The notes beneath the pieces were generated by a model, which was given only the letters and a program-made list of their open reading frames with translations, made no database searches and was not told where the DNA came from. A program made the translations under genes and the position numbers. From assembly GCF_006542765.1 (NCBI RefSeq), contig NZ_SKCD01000022.1:434001-498000 (forward strand): a stretch of 64,000 nt of DNA, written 5' to 3'. Origin of the DNA: Paenibacillus luteus (lineage in GTDB: Bacteria > Bacillota > Bacilli > Paenibacillales > Paenibacillaceae). Positions 36,735 through 47,700 of this stretch are shown here, in pieces; position 1 is the first letter of the stretch; every line of letters starts with the position of its first letter.

Positions 36735-39700
36735 TTAGATTAATTCATCTTCTTTAAAGACGGGTAAGATCGTCATAGAGAATTGAATGTTCTTCTCCTT
36801 AAGCTGGTACGTCTCAAGCAACTCAGGGCCACATGAGGCCGAACCGACACCGCTCATGTTGTAATCGACATGAACAAACGTTTGCTCCCGCTCTTGAAGC
36901 TCATGATCATGAGCCGCTTGCTCCAAGTCACTGACACTGTATTTGGAAGCATTAAATGAGAACGTTTGCTTCGAACAGAATAGAAGCCCCATGCCTAAGC
37001 GGTTGGATACGACAGCCCATTCCGTCCCGTAACGGGACCCATTTTCTTGCGGCATAATATAGTTTTCATGGAGCTCCTGGACCGTTTTTACAAAACGCCC
37101 CCTTCGGACACTGTGCCTCTTATCTATATAACTCTCATGGGGACCAAAGCCCAAATATTCTACTTCATTATTCCCTTGGGGCATGACGATCTCGAAACCA
37201 AAACGAGGTAAATAAACAAAGCTCTCTTTGTCTCTTATCTTAGTATCCGTGGACAATGTAATGGAACCTCCTGCCTCTACACGCCATACCGTTGCACCAC
37301 GCATAATCGTATATCGGTTCGAAGCTGCCAAGGAGAAACATACCTTTACCTCAACAGAAGATGGGCTGGTTTGCTCCCAATGGCATTCATAAACTTTGGT
37401 CTGCGCACGGTCATAACCTTCTGCCCGCCATTTCCGAACGGCATGCATATCATTATCCAGCGGAGCTCGCCAAATGGAATAGGAAATGGGACGATCCAGC
37501 ATTTCAAGCTCATTTCGCTGAATGCTTATGAGCGTTCCTTGGTCTAAACAGAAGACATAGCGGAAATCATGGCCTTCTACCCTTAACACGCCATTCTCTT
37601 CAACAACGGTCAGAGAAGAATTACCCTTTCTATTGCAAATCAGATTTGAGAGGTCGTTCTCTTCTGTCTTTTCTTGAAGCGCGAATTGCGCAAAGGCGAT
37701 CTCATATCCAACTCCTCCCCAAGCTGTATCCTGATTAAGCCGAAATGATAAGGTGAGATAACTGCTACCATGCGAATTCGGTAAGCAGTAAGGCAGCACG
37801 ATTGCCTGTTGTTGGCCTGCTTGTGCTTCTAGCTGCCAAACTTGTCCTTGTTCCTGTAAGATACCATCAAGCTCCACTTTCCAAAAGAGAGAAACATGAG
37901 ACAAATCGATAAAATCATAAAGATTAACGATTTGTAGGTTTCCCTTCGATAGTTCCTCCGCTATCACCCGAATCGGAGCAATGACTTGCTTCAGCTCAAG
38001 CAATCCTGTATGAGGTCTACGATCGGGATAGACAAGTCCATCGATACAGAAATTACCGTCATGAGGGCGGTCATGATCTCCAAGGTCACCACCGTAGGCA
38101 TAATAAGTCCTTCCATCCGCTGTCTTAGCCAGCATCCCATGGTCGCTCCATTCCCATACACAGCCGCCCATCAGCTTGGGATATTTATAAATGACATCCC
38201 AATAATCCTTCAAATCCCCTGAGCTATTCCCCATCGCATGACTGTATTCGCATAGAAACATTGGCATCTTGTTATTCTCATTTTGAGCGTAAACTTCCAA
38301 ATCCTTTACGGACGCATACATCTTACTTTCCATGTCCAGACAAGAAATATCCGAATGTCCCTTCATTTCAGGTGCCGTGCATTCATAATGAACCGGGCGT
38401 GACGTATCTCTCTCTCTTGTCCATTTGGCCATTGCGATATGGTTCAAGCTGTAACCCGATTCATTTCCCATGGACCAGATGATGACTGAAGGCTGATTCT
38501 TATCTCTTTCAACCATTCGAACAGCCCGCTCTTTAAACGCTTCAAGCCAATCTGGATCTGCGGATAGAAAATGAAAGGAACCGTTCTTGAATTCACCGGA
38601 TTGCCCGGTACCATGGCATTCAAGATCTGCTTCATCCATAATATAAAAACCATACTCATTACACAGCTCCAGAAAGCGAGGATCATTCGGGTAATGGGAG
38701 GTGCGAATCGTATTGATATTGTGCTGCTTCATAACAAGCAGGTCCTCAATCATGGCTTTCATAGGGACCGTGTGCCCCAATTCTGGATGCGAATCATGGC
38801 GATTGACACCTTTAAGCTTTACCGCTTTTCCATTTAGGAGGAATACACTGTCTTTAACCTCTACCTGGCGAAAACCGACTTGGAAAACTAATGTTTCATT
38901 GCCTGCCGAAACGAACAACTTATACAGGTTAGGCATTTCAGCACTCCAAAGGTCAGGCTGTTCCACCTCAAGCTCTATCGTTCCAGAGCCTTCGATAACA
39001 GACTTGCCCTTGGCAATGGAGATTCCTTTCGAATCCTTCAATTCCGCGGTTACCTCAAGTACTCCGGTTGTTTCAATCTCTGACTGTAAAATAGCTTTGG
39101 AGAAATCTGCTTGATGGTCCTGCTTGTTAAACACATCGCGAATATGCTGCTTGTCCCGTGCAATCATATACACATCACGGAAAATACCATTAAAACGCCA
39201 CATATCCTGATCCTCAAGGTATGTTCCGTCACACCACTTAAGTACCATTAACGCCATACGGTTAATCCCTGGACGCAAGTAGGATTGGATATTAAATTCA
39301 GCCGGCATCCGGCTGCCTTGACTATAGCCAGCAAAATGACCATTCACCCATAAGTAAAAACAAGAACTAACGCCTTCAAATACGACAAAGTTTTCCTTGC
39401 CCTCGCCATTTGCAGACAATGCAAAATCACGGACATATAGTCCGGCTGGATTAGCGTTCGGTACATAGGGAGGATCGTTAGGGATTGGATAATGATAGTT
39501 CAGATAATGCATTTGGTCGTACCCGCTGGTCTGCCAACAGGAGGGAACAAGCAAATCATTCCAACTGCTCGTATCCCATTTGTCCATATAGAAAGGCTCC
39601 CTAACTTCCTTGACACTAGAGTGATACTGAAATTTCCAGTTACCGTTAAGAGTCTGATAGATAGGTGATTGCCCCCGTCGACCGCTTGCTGCCTCTTCCA

Positions 39701-39791
39701 CGCTTGAATAGGGAATATAATAAGATCTTGCAGGCTCACGATTAATTTGAAGAATAGATGGATCTTCCCAGTATTTCTTGATTGACAGCAT
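36735..39791 (-). CDS. lacZ: GH2 beta-galactosidase (LacZ-like)
   Basis: A cytoplasmic beta-galactosidase of 1018 residues, close to the 1023 of the classical LacZ. The jelly-roll N-domain (LWVNGHFAGYSQGSRMPAEF), two Ig-like domains, TIM barrel with acid/base Glu444 (WSMGNESGY) and nucleophile Glu515 (FLCEYSHAMGNSSGD), and a C-terminal Bgal_small_N domain are all present. It starts a unit with the GH43 gene. AGAGGAGA precedes the ATG. An AraC regulator is divergent from it with a 212-base intergenic region containing a TATAAT box that shares a 16-base motif with the GH95-like promoter. The natural substrate is probably a galactose-containing oligosaccharide from the polysaccharide, not lactose. 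Confidence 0.92.
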   Translation of the reverse strand: MLSIKKYWEDPSILQINREPARSYYIPYSSVEEAASGRRGQSPIYQTLNGNWKFQYHSSVKEVREPFYMDKWDTSSWNDLLVPSCWQTSGYDQMHYLNYHYPIPNDPPYVPNANPAGLYVRDFALSANGEGKENFVVFEGVSSCFYLWVNGHFAGYSQGSRMPAEFNIQSYLRPGINRMALMVLKWCDGTYLEDQDMWRFNGIFRDVYMIARDKQHIRDVFNKQDHQADFSKAILQSEIETTGVLEVTAELKDSKGISIAKGKSVIEGSGTIELEVEQPDLWSAEMPNLYKLFVSAGNETLVFQVGFRQVEVKDSVFLLNGKAVKLKGVNRHDSHPELGHTVPMKAMIEDLLVMKQHNINTIRTSHYPNDPRFLELCNEYGFYIMDEADLECHGTGQSGEFKNGSFHFLSADPDWLEAFKERAVRMVERDKNQPSVIIWSMGNESGYSLNHIAMAKWTRERDTSRPVHYECTAPEMKGHSDISCLDMESKMYASVKDLEVYAQNENNKMPMFLCEYSHAMGNSSGDLKDYWDVIYKYPKLMGGCVWEWSDHGMLAKTADGRTYYAYGGDLGDHDRPHDGNFCIDGLVYPDRRPHTGLLELKQVIAPIRVIAEELSKGNLQIVNLYDFIDLSHVSLFWKVELDGILQEQGQVWQLEAQAGQQQAIVLPYCLPNSHGSSYLTLSFRLNQDTAWGGVGYEIAFAQFALQEKTEENDLSNLICNRKGNSSLTVVEENGVLRVEGHDFRYVFCLDQGTLISIQRNELEMLDRPISYSIWRAPLDNDMHAVRKWRAEGYDRAQTKVYECHWEQTSPSSVEVKVCFSLAASNRYTIMRGATVWRVEAGGSITLSTDTKIRDKESFVYLPRFGFEIVMPQGNNEVEYLGFGPHESYIDKRHSVRRGRFVKTVQELHENYIMPQENGSRYGTEWAVVSNRLGMGLLFCSKQTFSFNASKYSVSDLEQAAHDHELQEREQTFVHVDYNMSGVGSASCGPELLETYQLKEKNIQFSMTILPVFKEDELI

Positions 39792-39822
39792 ATGTAGTCT
39801 CCTCTGCTCATGGTTTAATCCG

Positions 39823-39838
39823 ATTATATCGGTACAAG
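39823..39838 (-). promoter_or_regulatory. Shared promoter motif upstream of the GH2 gene
   Basis: On the minus strand CTTGTACCGATATAAT; its TATAAT is a likely -10 box 33 bases before the start. No good -35 box is seen, as expected for an activator-dependent promoter. The same motif with one change precedes the GH95-like gene. Confidence 0.5.
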
Positions 39839-39969
39839 ACCTCAGCAGATAGATTCCAATAGAGACATGTGTTAGTACAAAATGGACATCTCTATTTCCA
39901 CTTGCATCTCTCGATTGTATAAATTATTATTTTATATAAGACATATAAGACTCTTACGATTGAGTCTAA

Positions 39970-39975
39970 TATAAT
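39970..39975 (+). promoter_or_regulatory. -10 box of the AraC gene divergent from GH2
   Basis: Perfect TATAAT 29 bases before the chosen AraC start. The -35 region is weak. Confidence 0.4.
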
Positions 39976-40003
39976 ACAAAACAGACATTAGGTGATGGGT
40001 TCA

Positions 40004-40843
40004 ATGCAGTGCTTACCTTTGAGGAGCAACGTTTCTCTCAGCCTTGCAGGCGGCTTGCCCATTCGAGTCTACACGGTTGGAATGGATCGGCAAATCTCCA
40101 TAACACGTCTAGAAGGCTTCTCAGCTCCACAAGTTCTTATCACATTCAGTGGAACAGGCAAGTTCCGCCAGCTTGGCCAGTCTTGGAAGATTCTTGAGCC
40201 AGGCTCACTCCTCTTTATTCCGGCCAACCTGCCAAATGAATATATGCCAATTGGTGAGGAGAACTGGCATGTCGGATATGCCACTTACTTGGAGAATGAA
40301 GGCGGAGTCCTATCAAGCTGGGGATTCAAAGAACAACCATTTGTCGGCAAGCTGAACGATTTAACTCCTTTTTATTCTTTAATAGATAGGATCTGGCGTC
40401 ACTCCGGTCCTGCGTACGATCCTTGGGCAGCAATAGAGGGGTTAATTTCGTTATGTATCGAAATTCTTAAACAAATGCACAGTAATAATCCTAACCCTTT
40501 GCCTGTTCCGATTTCATCTGGCACCTTGCAGGACAATATTGTAGACAATGCCCTTCGTTTTATCCATGACCATTTGAATCGCAACATTAGCGTCACCGAA
40601 CTGGCTTCTCGGGCAGGTTATTCTCCTAAACAGCTGACCCGTCTGTTCAAACAACAAACCGGTCAAACTCCGCTGCAATATTTGCAGGCACTCCGTCTGC
40701 AAACCGCGCATCTCATGCTGATTGACAATCCGGGAATGACGGTCCGTCATGCAGCTGCTGCAGCAGGTATGGAGTGTGTGTATTTCAATCGATTATATAG
40801 GCGTACATTTGGATGTACGCCTACGGAGTCCAGACGTTTATAA
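40004..40843 (+). CDS. AraC-family regulator divergent from the GH2-GH43 unit
   Basis: A 279-residue regulator with a cupin-like N-terminal half (EPGSLLFIPANLPNEYMP) and a C-terminal AraC domain (LASRAGYSPKQLTRLFKQQTG and AAGMECVYFNRLYRRTFG). The frame also allows GTG at 39992 and ATG at 39995, but AGGTG fits the ATG at 40004 best. Most likely it activates the divergent GH2-GH43 unit. Confidence 0.87.
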   Translation: MQCLPLRSNVSLSLAGGLPIRVYTVGMDRQISITRLEGFSAPQVLITFSGTGKFRQLGQSWKILEPGSLLFIPANLPNEYMPIGEENWHVGYATYLENEGGVLSSWGFKEQPFVGKLNDLTPFYSLIDRIWRHSGPAYDPWAAIEGLISLCIEILKQMHSNNPNPLPVPISSGTLQDNIVDNALRFIHDHLNRNISVTELASRAGYSPKQLTRLFKQQTGQTPLQYLQALRLQTAHLMLIDNPGMTVRHAAAAAGMECVYFNRLYRRTFGCTPTESRRL

Positions 40844-40860
40844 TTAGTTTTGGAAATTTT

Positions 40861-40935
40861 CTAAATTATGTGGGGGTAAACTGACTTTTTCTTAAATACA
40901 TCGCTAAAGTACGATCGTTCCTCATAACCGACTGC
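40861..40935 (-). pseudogene. Remnant of an AraC-type gene (second helix-turn-helix)
   Basis: On the minus strand the frame reads AVGYEERSYFSDVFKK then eight residues and a stop. This is the recognition segment of an AraC-type domain. Nothing before it is coding, so the rest of the gene is lost. It overlaps the terminator hairpin at 40926-40951, whose stem includes the Ala-Val codons. Confidence 0.6.
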
Positions 40936-40951
40936 GTTTCTGCAGTCGGTT
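40926..40951. terminator. Bidirectional terminator between AraC and GH95-like genes
   Basis: Perfect 10-bp stem AACCGACTGC / GCAGTCGGTT with a six-base loop, followed by TTGTTCT on the plus strand. It separates the plus-strand regulator from the convergent GH95-like gene. Confidence 0.7.
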
Positions 40952-40972
40952 TGTTCTATATAAGGAATTACT

Positions 40973-43675
40973 CTAAATAAATTCGACCGTAACGTCTATT
41001 CCATCACTTAGCGTTAACGTAACATACTTGCCCATTTCACCTTCATGCGCTTGAACTTCCTCGCCGTTAACGATGACTCTCATCCAAGGAATGCCAGCAC
41101 TTAATCGGATAGTATTGTCCTCAATTCTTGATTTCAATGTAGCTTTGGCGGTCCCGCTTAACAGATTCCAAGATAAGTGTTTAACCTCCACTTGTGTTCT
41201 TGCCATAAGGCCATCCATTGATCCCGATTGCCAATCGGAGGGCAATGCCGGAAGCAGCTCGATTTCGCCTGTATTCGAAAATAGAAGCGCCTCATTAATT
41301 GAAGCTACGACGCCAAATGATGTATCCGTACAATAGCAATGACTTCTTCGATTTGTATCATGGTCAGTCATTAAAGACGGGTAATAACCAGCAGCCGTCA
41401 TCATGGGCAGCAGCGAAGCGATCACGTCGTTGCCCCCTTTAAGCCTTGCGCTAACCAGCGCCTTATGCATCCAGCCATGTCCCGCCGTAGCATCCCCCGT
41501 ATTGTATTTATCTCTATTCTCGAGCGCAATCTTCGCTGCTATCGCAAGCGCTTTATTGTTCTGCGTTTCATAAGCAGGCCATGCCACATATAGGTGACTC
41601 AAATGGCGGTGGTTATTATTTTCCGTATATTCGTTCATAGCCCATTCGCGCAAAGCGCCATCCGCGTCATATTTATAATCAGGCAGCAGATCTAAGAGAG
41701 CCTCCCATTTGGCAATGGCGGCTTCATATCCTTCGCGTTTTACGGCTTTCTCCATTGTCATTACCATTAATAACCCATCCCGAGCAGCCGAAATATCCAT
41801 GGTCGCATTAGCCGTTATTGTGCTGTTATAACCAATCGGATTATTTTCCGGCGAATAGGTTGGTATAATCATATATTTCTCGCCAGGATCTAACGTTGTT
41901 TTACCGCTTTGATGACAAGCGTTGCCGTTCTTGTCTGTGTAGTATTCAGGCGTACATATTTGTTCCCAGAAATTAGCCTGCTTCGTCAGGAGTGGGAGCA
42001 AAATATCTTTCTCTAATTCCAAATGTCCCCTTCGCAATAAATCAGCGAAATCCTCATCGGAAAGTCCCCCGTCATGGACGCTGAGCAGTGATTGCAACTC
42101 ATGAATTCTCATCGCATCTACAATCGGGATTTGCTTATTCCCGTAACATTGCCAGTATTCATAAATCGGAAGAAGGCACCAGCTTGCGCCGGCATTCCAA
42201 TACTCAAACGGGTAATCGTTGTCATATTCCACATGCATGCCGCGGTCACCGTCAGAGTTGACGGACACCTGAATAGCATCATGCATCCCGTAAGCCATGC
42301 GAGCATTGTAGGCGAAGTCCGGCGTATTCCGCAGAAAAAACGCGATGTATCCAAGCTGCGCCTGCGTCAGATGCCCCGTATTCATGGCCGCAACCTGCAA
42401 GTTCACATTTGCGTCAAGGGTGTAAATGCCGCGCCAGCCCGGATTCCATTCGCCGGTCCACATGCCATATAAGCGAGGCGCGCTTGAGCCGCTGCAGCAT
42501 ATCATCGCATATCTGCCCTGGTTGTAAACCTGCTCCATAAAGGCATGATTAATTCTCGATACCGTCGCTTGTTGGGTATGAATCAGCGTAAGATTATCCG
42601 TATGCTTATCAGTGTCATCACCGGCTAACGAGAAGCCGATGGCATTAAATTCAGCAGCATGCTGCTCGGCATGGGGAGCAAGGGCTGCGTCATAATCAAA
42701 ACCGCCTTGAGGATCAATATACTTCTGAGCGACAGCATCCGTATGGCGGAACAACTGCTCTACGAGAGCGTATTCGGCCTGTCCGGCAAAATCTTCAATT
42801 CTGCCCATCTCATAAGTTCGATTGGATTGTGTAATGAGATAAACGGCATCGGCGTCTATAATTTGAATTGCTGGGTTCTGCTCACTGCCAACGTTCATTG
42901 TTTCATTCGTTTCAGCGAGCAGCACTCTTTTCTTGGTACCGTTCACCACGAGTACCTGCGTTAACCCCGCATATCCTGCATTACGAAGCTCGCTGCCCGG
43001 GTAGGATGGGTAATGCGCAACTTGTGCGATATATTCTGCCTGTGAATCTACCAGCTTCTTGTATTGAAGCGCTGATACCTCAGAAGTGCCGTTTTGGGCA
43101 CGACTCATACTTAAAATATCGTCGATGGAAATCGTCATATTAATCTTGGTACCGGTGATAGATTGTTCAATTTTCGTAATCGAAACATTGTCTGCTCTAG
43201 AAGTGAAGGTGGTTCTCATCCACCTGCCAAACTCATCGGTGTAACGCACGCCCGTCTCCGCCGTCTCATAATTCGTCCATCGCTCATAGCCGGATACACT
43301 TCCTCTATTTGCCGCGCTTAATCGAAGCTGATGTCCGGGATGATAACTGTAGTAGAACGTTCTGATTCGTGTCGACTCTTTCTCGTCCTTAATCTTCCAT
43401 TGGTCGTTCTGATTAAAAACGTTCCATCTCGCATCACCAAGCTGCTCCGTTAATTCATTAGGAATAAATCTCGGATCTTTGGACGGATAGTTGAACCACA
43501 TGTATTGAAAGATGAAGCTATCCGAATATGGTGAGCCTGACGTAATATAACCGTTCTCACCGTTGCCACTGACCATGCCGTCCCGCCAAGCGTATCCGGG
43601 GTTCGACCCCGGTATCTCCGTATAGGCGTACGTATAATTTCCTTTTTCAAACATGCGTGCTGCTGACGTTGTCAT
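40973..43675 (-). CDS. GH95-like glycosidase (alpha-L-fucosidase/galactosidase type)
   Basis: A 900-residue glycosidase without signal peptide. GH95-type signatures are seen: MWTGEWNPGWRGIYTLDANV followed by NLQ (catalytic Asn pair region), SPENNPIGYNSTITAN with MDISAARD, and the C-terminal NNHRHLSHLYVAWP. The N-terminal beta-domain opens with a YAWRDGMVSGNGENGY motif, also family-like. GH95 enzymes invert alpha-1,2-L-fucosides or alpha-L-galactosides. GAGGGGG precedes the ATG. It is divergent from the AraC gene at 43809 and shares a promoter motif with the GH2 gene. The exact sugar is uncertain. Confidence 0.8.
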   Translation of the reverse strand: MTTSAARMFEKGNYTYAYTEIPGSNPGYAWRDGMVSGNGENGYITSGSPYSDSFIFQYMWFNYPSKDPRFIPNELTEQLGDARWNVFNQNDQWKIKDEKESTRIRTFYYSYHPGHQLRLSAANRGSVSGYERWTNYETAETGVRYTDEFGRWMRTTFTSRADNVSITKIEQSITGTKINMTISIDDILSMSRAQNGTSEVSALQYKKLVDSQAEYIAQVAHYPSYPGSELRNAGYAGLTQVLVVNGTKKRVLLAETNETMNVGSEQNPAIQIIDADAVYLITQSNRTYEMGRIEDFAGQAEYALVEQLFRHTDAVAQKYIDPQGGFDYDAALAPHAEQHAAEFNAIGFSLAGDDTDKHTDNLTLIHTQQATVSRINHAFMEQVYNQGRYAMICCSGSSAPRLYGMWTGEWNPGWRGIYTLDANVNLQVAAMNTGHLTQAQLGYIAFFLRNTPDFAYNARMAYGMHDAIQVSVNSDGDRGMHVEYDNDYPFEYWNAGASWCLLPIYEYWQCYGNKQIPIVDAMRIHELQSLLSVHDGGLSDEDFADLLRRGHLELEKDILLPLLTKQANFWEQICTPEYYTDKNGNACHQSGKTTLDPGEKYMIIPTYSPENNPIGYNSTITANATMDISAARDGLLMVMTMEKAVKREGYEAAIAKWEALLDLLPDYKYDADGALREWAMNEYTENNNHRHLSHLYVAWPAYETQNNKALAIAAKIALENRDKYNTGDATAGHGWMHKALVSARLKGGNDVIASLLPMMTAAGYYPSLMTDHDTNRRSHCYCTDTSFGVVASINEALLFSNTGEIELLPALPSDWQSGSMDGLMARTQVEVKHLSWNLLSGTAKATLKSRIEDNTIRLSAGIPWMRVIVNGEEVQAHEGEMGKYVTLTLSDGIDVTVEFI

Positions 43676-43718
43676 AGACTTTTCCCCCTCTTTCCCATGC
43701 TCTATGCTTTTCGCTATA

Positions 43719-43734
43719 ATTATATCGATACAAG
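43719..43734 (-). promoter_or_regulatory. Shared promoter motif upstream of the GH95-like gene
   Basis: On the minus strand CTTGTATCGATATAAT, 15 of 16 identical with the motif before the GH2 gene; its TATAAT is a likely -10 box 45 bases before the start. Confidence 0.5.
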
Positions 43735-43808
43735 TTTGAAGACGTTATCAATTGAGACGACCAAAGGTACCCTTGAGGTGTCGCATTTTGACAGAGGAGA
43801 ATATTGAA

Positions 43809-44696
43809 ATGAAACTCCCCCCGATTAACATCGGTAATATGGATATTAAGCTCGTGCTAGGCGGATTTGTATTGAATGTCTTGTACGTGAAGTTCGGTTT
43901 TTTTCACAGCTCGATGCGAGAACATAGCCATAGCCACGGAAGCTACGAGCTTCATTACATTCCTAGCGGTCACGGCATTCTAGTAGCGGAAGGAAAACGT
44001 TATCCTCTCACGCCCGGAACGTTGTTTATGACAGGACCTGATGTCGCACATGAGCAGATTCCGAATCTCAGCGATCCTATGGCTGAATACTGCATCTTCT
44101 TCGAAGTGCTTCAAGAGGATTCTCAACTTATTGTCAGTAAATATAACGCCCATAAGGATACTCTCCTGTCGGAATTACTGGTGAATACGCCGTTCTGGAT
44201 CGGTCCTGACAATGAAAATATGATGTCTTTGTTCGGAATGCTTGCAGACGAGCTGTCATCGAAACGCCTCGGCTTTCACCATATGGCAACGAATATACTG
44301 GAAATGATCGTTACCCGTATGGTTCGGCAGTATACGGAGCACAGTTCCTCTCTGCTGGACGTTCCGGTTAAAACGTTGGATGACAACAGGCTGCTTACGA
44401 TTGAAAACAGTTTCTTATACGAGTACCCTTCCATTACGTTAGGACAACTTGCGAACAAGCTGGGTCTGAGCACCCGGCAGACAGAGAGGAGCGTTCAGAA
44501 GCAATACGGCGTATCCTTCAAGAATAAAAAACAGCAATCCCGAATGAGCGCCGCAGCCCAGCTTTTAACAACAACGGATATGTCTATTAGCGCTATTGCT
44601 GAGGTGATTGGATTTGCAACACTGGAACAATTCAGTCATTCGTTCAAACAATATTACGGAATGACCGCTACTCAATATAGGTCTCGAAAAAAATGA
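43809..44696 (+). CDS. AraC-family regulator between GH95-like and GH106-like genes
   Basis: A 295-residue AraC-type regulator. The cupin-like part has the His cluster REHSHSHGSYELHYIPSG. The C-terminal domain has LANKLGLSTRQTERSVQKQYG and IGFATLEQFSHSFKQYYG; the first motif departs somewhat from the usual pattern. The frame opens at 43752, but GAGGAG lies eight bases or so before the ATG at 43809. It is divergent from the GH95-like gene and convergent with the GH106-like gene; the former is its likely target. Confidence 0.86.
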   Translation: MKLPPINIGNMDIKLVLGGFVLNVLYVKFGFFHSSMREHSHSHGSYELHYIPSGHGILVAEGKRYPLTPGTLFMTGPDVAHEQIPNLSDPMAEYCIFFEVLQEDSQLIVSKYNAHKDTLLSELLVNTPFWIGPDNENMMSLFGMLADELSSKRLGFHHMATNILEMIVTRMVRQYTEHSSSLLDVPVKTLDDNRLLTIENSFLYEYPSITLGQLANKLGLSTRQTERSVQKQYGVSFKNKKQQSRMSAAAQLLTTTDMSISAIAEVIGFATLEQFSHSFKQYYGMTATQYRSRKK

Positions 44697-44725
44697 CTAT
44701 AATTTAACTCAAGTCGGATTCGACA

Positions 44726-47700
44726 TTATGCATTGCCAAGGATGTCCAATCTGACCGGACCAAGCAGTCCCGAAGTCAACTCTCCCCGATAGCGAGTCGG
44801 AATCGTCACATAATGATTGGCGAGCGTGTTATACACAAGCACTTCCAGCACATTGAGCCCCTCCTTCAGCCATGGTGCGATATCTGCGGTCCAAGGTGCT
44901 TGTACAATTGTTCGTACATGCTGTCCATTCACACGGATCTCGGCGGTAGCTGACACGGCCCCTAGATCGAGCATTGCAGCATATGCTTGCGGTCCTGCCG
45001 CCAATGTCCATTCTAACTGCCGACGGTATACAGCTCCTCCAGAATAGCAAGTTAGTCCGTCGATTATAGACCAATCGCCAAGCTGCATGAATCCCGCTCC
45101 GCATTGCAATCGTATTGGCTCCGGCAGCGCTGCCCCTCCATACGAGGGATTATCGTACGCGATACGAACGGCCACAAGACTAACCCTGTTCTCTTTCACT
45201 GTGGATGACGCTCGGAATGAGACTAAGCCTCCCTCTTGGGCAGGGGCAGGATCACGGTCGACCGGCCATTCATTCCCATTCACCCACACACGAATATTCC
45301 TATGCTTGGCGGTAATCTGCATCGCTTCAAGCCCGGGAGGAGCCGTGAAGCGATACCAGCCTGCAGCTGGCTTGCTTGCGCCAGGATATACGTCATAGGC
45401 TAAGACAGCCGGATTGTTATGCCAAGACATAGCAAGCGGCATTGACTGGCTCCAATCGCCCGGAGTATCCGTACGCTCGAATACAACATGCCCCCGACCA
45501 GCGCGCTCGTAACGAAGCAGCACCATATTCACGCCTACTTTAACCTTAAGCTGCTCCGTCTCTCCTTTGATCAGCTCGCCGTTTAGCCATATCTTCTCTG
45601 GAGTGATACCTCCTGCTCTCATTCGTACGCTCGTTTCTCCCTCCAGATCGAACGATGTCCACAAATAAGTAACGCTGCCTTCTTTCTCTATTTCATATTG
45701 TGTACCCGTTAAGTCGAAGCTTGGACGGCCAATGGCAATAAAATGATCCGTTATCTCGCCTTTCAGTCCATGGTACCCTTGATGGCCCGGGTCTCCTTCT
45801 ATACCGTACCGAGTCGAATACGCGTACGTATCCCATTCGTAAACCTCGCCGCTCTCCTCTATGAAATGCCCCTCGGGCGCTGACGTCATTTGAACTAGTC
45901 TGCTCTCCAATTCATCACTGCATTCAGCTTCAGGAAGCGGCCCCAATTTACGTAAATAAGGTCCGTACCCGCAGGTCGCCTTCTCCCAAGAGGAATCATC
46001 ATAATCAGAATTATGCCTCTCTTCTTCATGTGGCGATCTATTATCGATCTCATAAGTGAACCGGAACTGGCGTGCTTCCGCTCCGATAAGCGCTTCCTCA
46101 GGCGGCTGTCGGAAATCCCCGAACCGATTGTCCATCGTCGGCAGAAGCTCGAATGCCCAATCTCCGTCCAAGTTCATCCGTTGCAGCGAGGCACGGGACC
46201 GCATATGCATCTGATCCGAAAGCTTGCTCCCTGAAGCTTGAACCCGCTTCTCTTCAACGAACACAATCAACTGAATTTCCGATATGTCTAGCGGCAGCTT
46301 GATATACGTGCCCTCAGCCGTAACCCGTTCCGCTTGCAGGATTAAAGCCGATCCATCCCACGGGTTCCAGAGCTCGATTGCGCCATGACAACGGAAAAAG
46401 CATTCCGACCCCCTCACTCCTCCGTATATGGCATATACATCCCGAAAGCCTATTCTGCGATGCATCACATATGGCATTGACGACTCCTCTGCTTCACTGA
46501 GACAAGCGAAGTCTCGCGGGAAAGCCCGATTGATAGCCTCCTCCGCTTCCTCGCATGAATGCACCGTGAAAGCTATTCCTCCCGCCTGGCTCCTCTGCGT
46601 ACGGCTCCCCCCATGATTAGCGGATTCTGAAGCCGACCAGCCGAATAGGGAACGGACAAGACGATTAAGCTCCAAGTCAGCCGCGCCAATGCGATCACTT
46701 GCCTCCGGCAACCAATCGAGCGCAATGACAATGCCTCCTGCTTCATGGAACAACTGCGCCATTTCTAGCGTTGAATAACGCACAGCGCGCATGGACGGTA
46801 TAATCAAAACGCGATACGCTTCACCTGCCACGTGGAACTTGTGATCCTCCATTGTCGCCCGTTCAAGCGACTGAAAATCGATAAAATCAAAATCGATGCC
46901 ACCTTTATACAAATGCTCTCCCATTTCGAAGGCTGACCTCACCGACGCTTCCCCGTCAAGTCCCGCCTCCATAGCCGCAACGGGATACACAATAGCAACA
47001 TCGCAGGCATGGACCCCTTGGCTGAGCAAATAGCTGAGCCGCTCCGTGCATGCCATGAACGACTTCATATGCTTCCAATATGGCATGCGGAAATGATTAC
47101 AAGGCGGCGCCCATTCCCACCAGCCGCCGAAAGTCGTGTAATACAAACCGTGCAGCGTCAGCAGATTGTGTCCGGTAACGAAATTGCGAAACACCGCATC
47201 CGCTACATCCGCCGTCGTCGTGCCCCAGCCGGTGCCATAGAATCCTTCCAACCAAGTCCGTGGACGCTCATACAGATGGGCAATTGAACTGGCTACTTTA
47301 TTTTTGATCAGGTCGCTTTGGAAGTCGGGCTGGTCGCATCCCGGTCCTTGATTCCAACGTTGCGTGCGGAAGTAATCTCCGAATTCAGTGATGTCCTTCC
47401 CTCTTCCGCCGTGATCGCAGCCGTAAATCATGCCGCGTTCCTGATGCCATTCGAATACCGGAATGAAGTAATGCTCCTCGGATAATGCCACCATGACATC
47501 CCCGTAATCGAGTCGGATCTTAGCCGTTCGCGGGCCGATATCGATGAACAGCGCCGATAGCTCCTGCACGATGTCGTAGCCTTTGCGATGAATAAAGGCT
47601 TCCCTGAAGCGCTCGTTCCAAAGCCGCCCCCGGATGCCGAAATCCAGCTCGTCCGAGAAAAAGAAACCCAGCTTGGCGCCGCTTATCCCGGACAGCCGTT

